From assembly GCA_946481235.1 (NCBI GenBank), contig CAMLME010000096.1, positions 1 through 7,339 of the forward strand: a stretch of 7,339 nt of DNA, given 5' to 3'. The notes under the pieces are model-generated. The model saw only the letters and a list, made by a program, of their open reading frames with translations, was not told the DNA's origin and searched no databases. Positions 6,262-7,339 of the stretch are shown in pieces. Positions within the stretch are counted from its first letter, which is position 1. Each line of letters begins with the position of its first letter. A program made the position numbers and the translations under genes. Origin of the DNA: an uncultured Methylobacillus sp. GTDB lineage: Bacteria; Pseudomonadota; Gammaproteobacteria; Burkholderiales; Methylophilaceae.

Positions 6262-6588
6262 ATGAAACAAGATATGAAGTCGCGAATACAGCGCATGTTC
6301 ATGCAGGACTGCGTGATGGCATGGTTCGATGTGTTGTTGTTATGGCTGGTGGCCGCGTTCGTGCTGTTCGATACGCTGGCGTTCGTCCAGGATGGAAACA
6401 TACGCACGGCCCTGTACATCGCCTGCGCCGTGCTGGTGCTGTTCAACACGGCCTCGGTCGCCGCGATGACCTCGCATTACGCGGAAGACAAGGAGTTCAT
6501 CTACGGTCTCGATATCCAGCATCTGGACGATAACCGCGAAGCCGCGCGCCTCTCGCGGGTAGCCGCCGTGGCGAGGGCTTCGGCATGA
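6262..6588 (+). CDS. Small two-helix membrane protein, unrecognised
   Basis: This 108-residue protein is not one I recognise. Two hydrophobic segments are clear, at about residues 22-42 and 50-69, with a short DGNIR turn between them. The positive N-terminus (K2, K6, R8, R11) predicts both ends in the cytoplasm. Two aspartates (D23, D37) fall in or at the edge of the first helix, unusual for a simple anchor and possibly functional. After the second helix comes an acidic segment, HYAEDKEFIYGLD (72-84), then an arginine and alanine-rich tail. The ribosome binding site GGAGGAG (6249-6255) is strong and correctly spaced. The gene is the first of an operon: its stop overlaps the start of the next gene (ATGA at 6585-6588). 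With the amine-type permease further right, an accessory role in transport is a reasonable guess but is not shown by the sequence. Confidence 0.82.
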   Translation: MKQDMKSRIQRMFMQDCVMAWFDVLLLWLVAAFVLFDTLAFVQDGNIRTALYIACAVLVLFNTASVAAMTSHYAEDKEFIYGLDIQHLDDNREAARLSRVAAVARASA

Positions 6589-6974
6589 AGAAATACACAC
6601 CCAAAAAGCAGAGCGGGATCGGGCAGTTCATCGACAGCATCTTCATCCTGGTCCTGGTCTACGTCAGCCTCTACATCCCCTTGCTGCTGAAGTCGGAGCC
6701 GGCGGCGGAAACGACGGCGGATGCGGCGAAGGAAGCCGTCAAGCCCACCTGGGAATCGCTCGACCTGTCGCCTGTCGTCCAGCAGCAGTGGGAAAAGCTG
6801 GGGTACGACGCGGAAAAGGCGGCCGGCCTGATCGGGTCGAAGTTCGACTACACGATCGATCCCCTGATGCTGCTGATTACGGCGGCGGTGATCGTGGGCT
6901 ACTTCGTGTTCATGATCAAGGTATCCGACAAACAATACCGCGAGGTCATCGCGGAAAAATTCGGCGAGCGCTGA
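6585..6974 (+). CDS. Small membrane protein with an extracytoplasmic loop, unrecognised
   Basis: The 129-residue product has a very basic N-terminus (KKYTPKK), a first hydrophobic helix at about 18-35, a hydrophilic stretch of nearly 60 residues (36-93), and a second helix at 94-111 followed by the cytoplasmic tail KVSDKQYREVIAEKFGER. By the positive-inside rule both ends are inside and the middle loop faces the periplasm. That loop begins alanine and glutamate-rich (EPAAETTADAAKEA) and then carries two tryptophans. There is no lipobox or cleavable signal peptide. I know no family for it. Translation is coupled to the previous gene by the ATGA overlap, and no separate ribosome binding site is evident, so the two products are probably made in similar amounts and may form a complex. 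Another small membrane gene follows 24 bases later. Confidence 0.82.
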   Translation: MKKYTPKKQSGIGQFIDSIFILVLVYVSLYIPLLLKSEPAAETTADAAKEAVKPTWESLDLSPVVQQQWEKLGYDAEKAAGLIGSKFDYTIDPLMLLITAAVIVGYFVFMIKVSDKQYREVIAEKFGER

Positions 6975-6998
6975 GCGCCGCACCACGAGGAGAACGAA

Positions 6999-7154
6999 AT
7001 GAATTTCTGGCAACTACTGAGTTACGCCGCCTGGGTGATTTCCGCCCTGCTGGTGGCCTGGATGCTGGCCGACATGGTCAGCGTCTCCAAGCAGTACGAC
7101 GAAGACTTCCTGATGAGCTCGCGTGAAGGCGCGGACGAGCTTACCGACCACTGA
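6999..7154 (+). CDS. 51-aa single-helix membrane protein, unrecognised
   Basis: A 51-codon frame begins at 6999 with GAGGAGA (6987-6993) as ribosome binding site. The product has one hydrophobic helix at about residues 6-27 with an N-terminus almost free of charge, and a short acidic tail reading VSKQYDEDFLMSSREGADE. The gap to the genes on either side is 24 and 25 bases, so it belongs to the same transcript. A longer overlapping frame (6788-7126) runs through the preceding gene in another register and is rejected, since it has no ribosome binding site and an arginine-rich shadow composition. No family is recognised. A one-helix protein placed directly before a transporter gene resembles small transporter subunits or stabilisers in other families, so a partner role is plausible but inferred. 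Confidence 0.78.
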   Translation: MNFWQLLSYAAWVISALLVAWMLADMVSVSKQYDEDFLMSSREGADELTDH

Positions 7155-7179
7155 CCTTCACGACATTAGGGGAAATACA

Positions 7180-7339
7180 ATGAGTTCAAGTGCTGCAAGC
7201 GCTGCGGGAGAGCAGCGCATTTCGATGCTGAAGGTGCTCAATCCCTTTCACGTCTGGGCGTTGGGCGTGGGGATCGTGCTGGTCGGCGAGTTCATGGGAT
7301 GGAATTTTTCCGTGGCCAAGGGTGGGGCTTACGGCGCGC
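7180..7339 (+). CDS. APC-superfamily permease, ethanolamine permease-like, N-terminal part
   Basis: Only the first 53 codons are in the window; the gene runs off the right edge. After a small polar N-terminus comes NPFHVWALGVGIVLVGEFMG, then WNFSVAKGGAYGA. This is the first helix of an amino acid-polyamine-organocation (APC) permease. The GEFMGWN segment corresponds to the GEYxGWN pattern of ethanolamine permeases, where the broken first helix contributes to the substrate site. Such proteins have about 12 helices and 450 or so residues and import amines or amino acids coupled to ions. AGGGG at 7168-7172, seven bases before the ATG, supports this start. The gene is the fourth of a run starting at 6262. 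Next to the NMG cluster, likely substrates are methylamine, gamma-glutamylmethylamide or a related amine; this is inferred from position only, and ethanolamine or an amino acid remain possible. Confidence 0.85.
   Translation, partial: MSSSAASAAGEQRISMLKVLNPFHVWALGVGIVLVGEFMGWNFSVAKGGAYGA

Noticed and set aside
6057..6449. Minus-strand frame of 130 codons across the intergenic region and terminator
   Set aside because: It crosses the strong terminator hairpin and the start of the small membrane gene, has no convincing ribosome binding site, and no recognised product.
1..7339. CRISPR arrays, tRNA or rRNA genes, insertion sequences, attachment sites
   Set aside because: I saw no regular repeats, no tRNA or rRNA-like sequence, no transposase and no terminal inverted repeats.

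Overview
The window carries most of an N-methylglutamate (NMG) pathway cluster for methylamine oxidation, followed by the start of a likely amine-transport operon. Everything reads on the + strand. The G+C-rich third positions, the gene content and the closely packed cistrons suggest a methylamine-using proteobacterium. My best guess is a betaproteobacterium of the Methyloversatilis/Rhodocyclales type, but that is inference from gene content only.

Region 1 (1-1602) holds the C-terminal part of the alpha subunit (mgdC) and the complete gamma subunit (mgdD) of N-methylglutamate dehydrogenase, a heterotetrameric sarcosine-oxidase-like enzyme. The first two subunits should lie to the left of the window. 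Region 2 (1651-2985) is gmaS, the glutamine-synthetase-like gamma-glutamylmethylamide synthetase. Region 3 (3031-5963) is mgsA, mgsB and mgsC, a glutamate synthase split into three subunits that acts as N-methylglutamate synthase. Together, GmaS activates methylamine on glutamate using ATP, MgsABC makes N-methylglutamate, and MgdABCD oxidises it. Glutamate is regenerated and the methyl carbon is released at the formaldehyde level, probably onto tetrahydrofolate.

Region 4 (5964-6261) has no recognised gene. It holds a small hairpin, a strong Shine-Dalgarno sequence leading into a possible 57-codon leader ORF, several further hairpins, a pyrimidine tract and a near-perfect intrinsic terminator with a 13-bp stem. 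The terminator ends only 24 nt before the next start codon, so there is almost no room for a separate promoter. The region therefore looks like a transcription attenuator, or a 3' end with regulated read-through, for the operon to its right. This is the most interesting non-coding part of the window.

Region 5 (6262-7339) contains three small membrane-protein genes (108, 129 and 51 aa), two of them coupled by an ATGA overlap. They are followed by the first 53 codons of an APC-superfamily permease resembling ethanolamine permeases. I recognise no family for the three small proteins. Their position just ahead of an amine-type permease, and next to the NMG genes, suggests accessory parts of a methylamine or related amine transporter. 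This is the best candidate here for an undescribed system, but the function is inferred from context.
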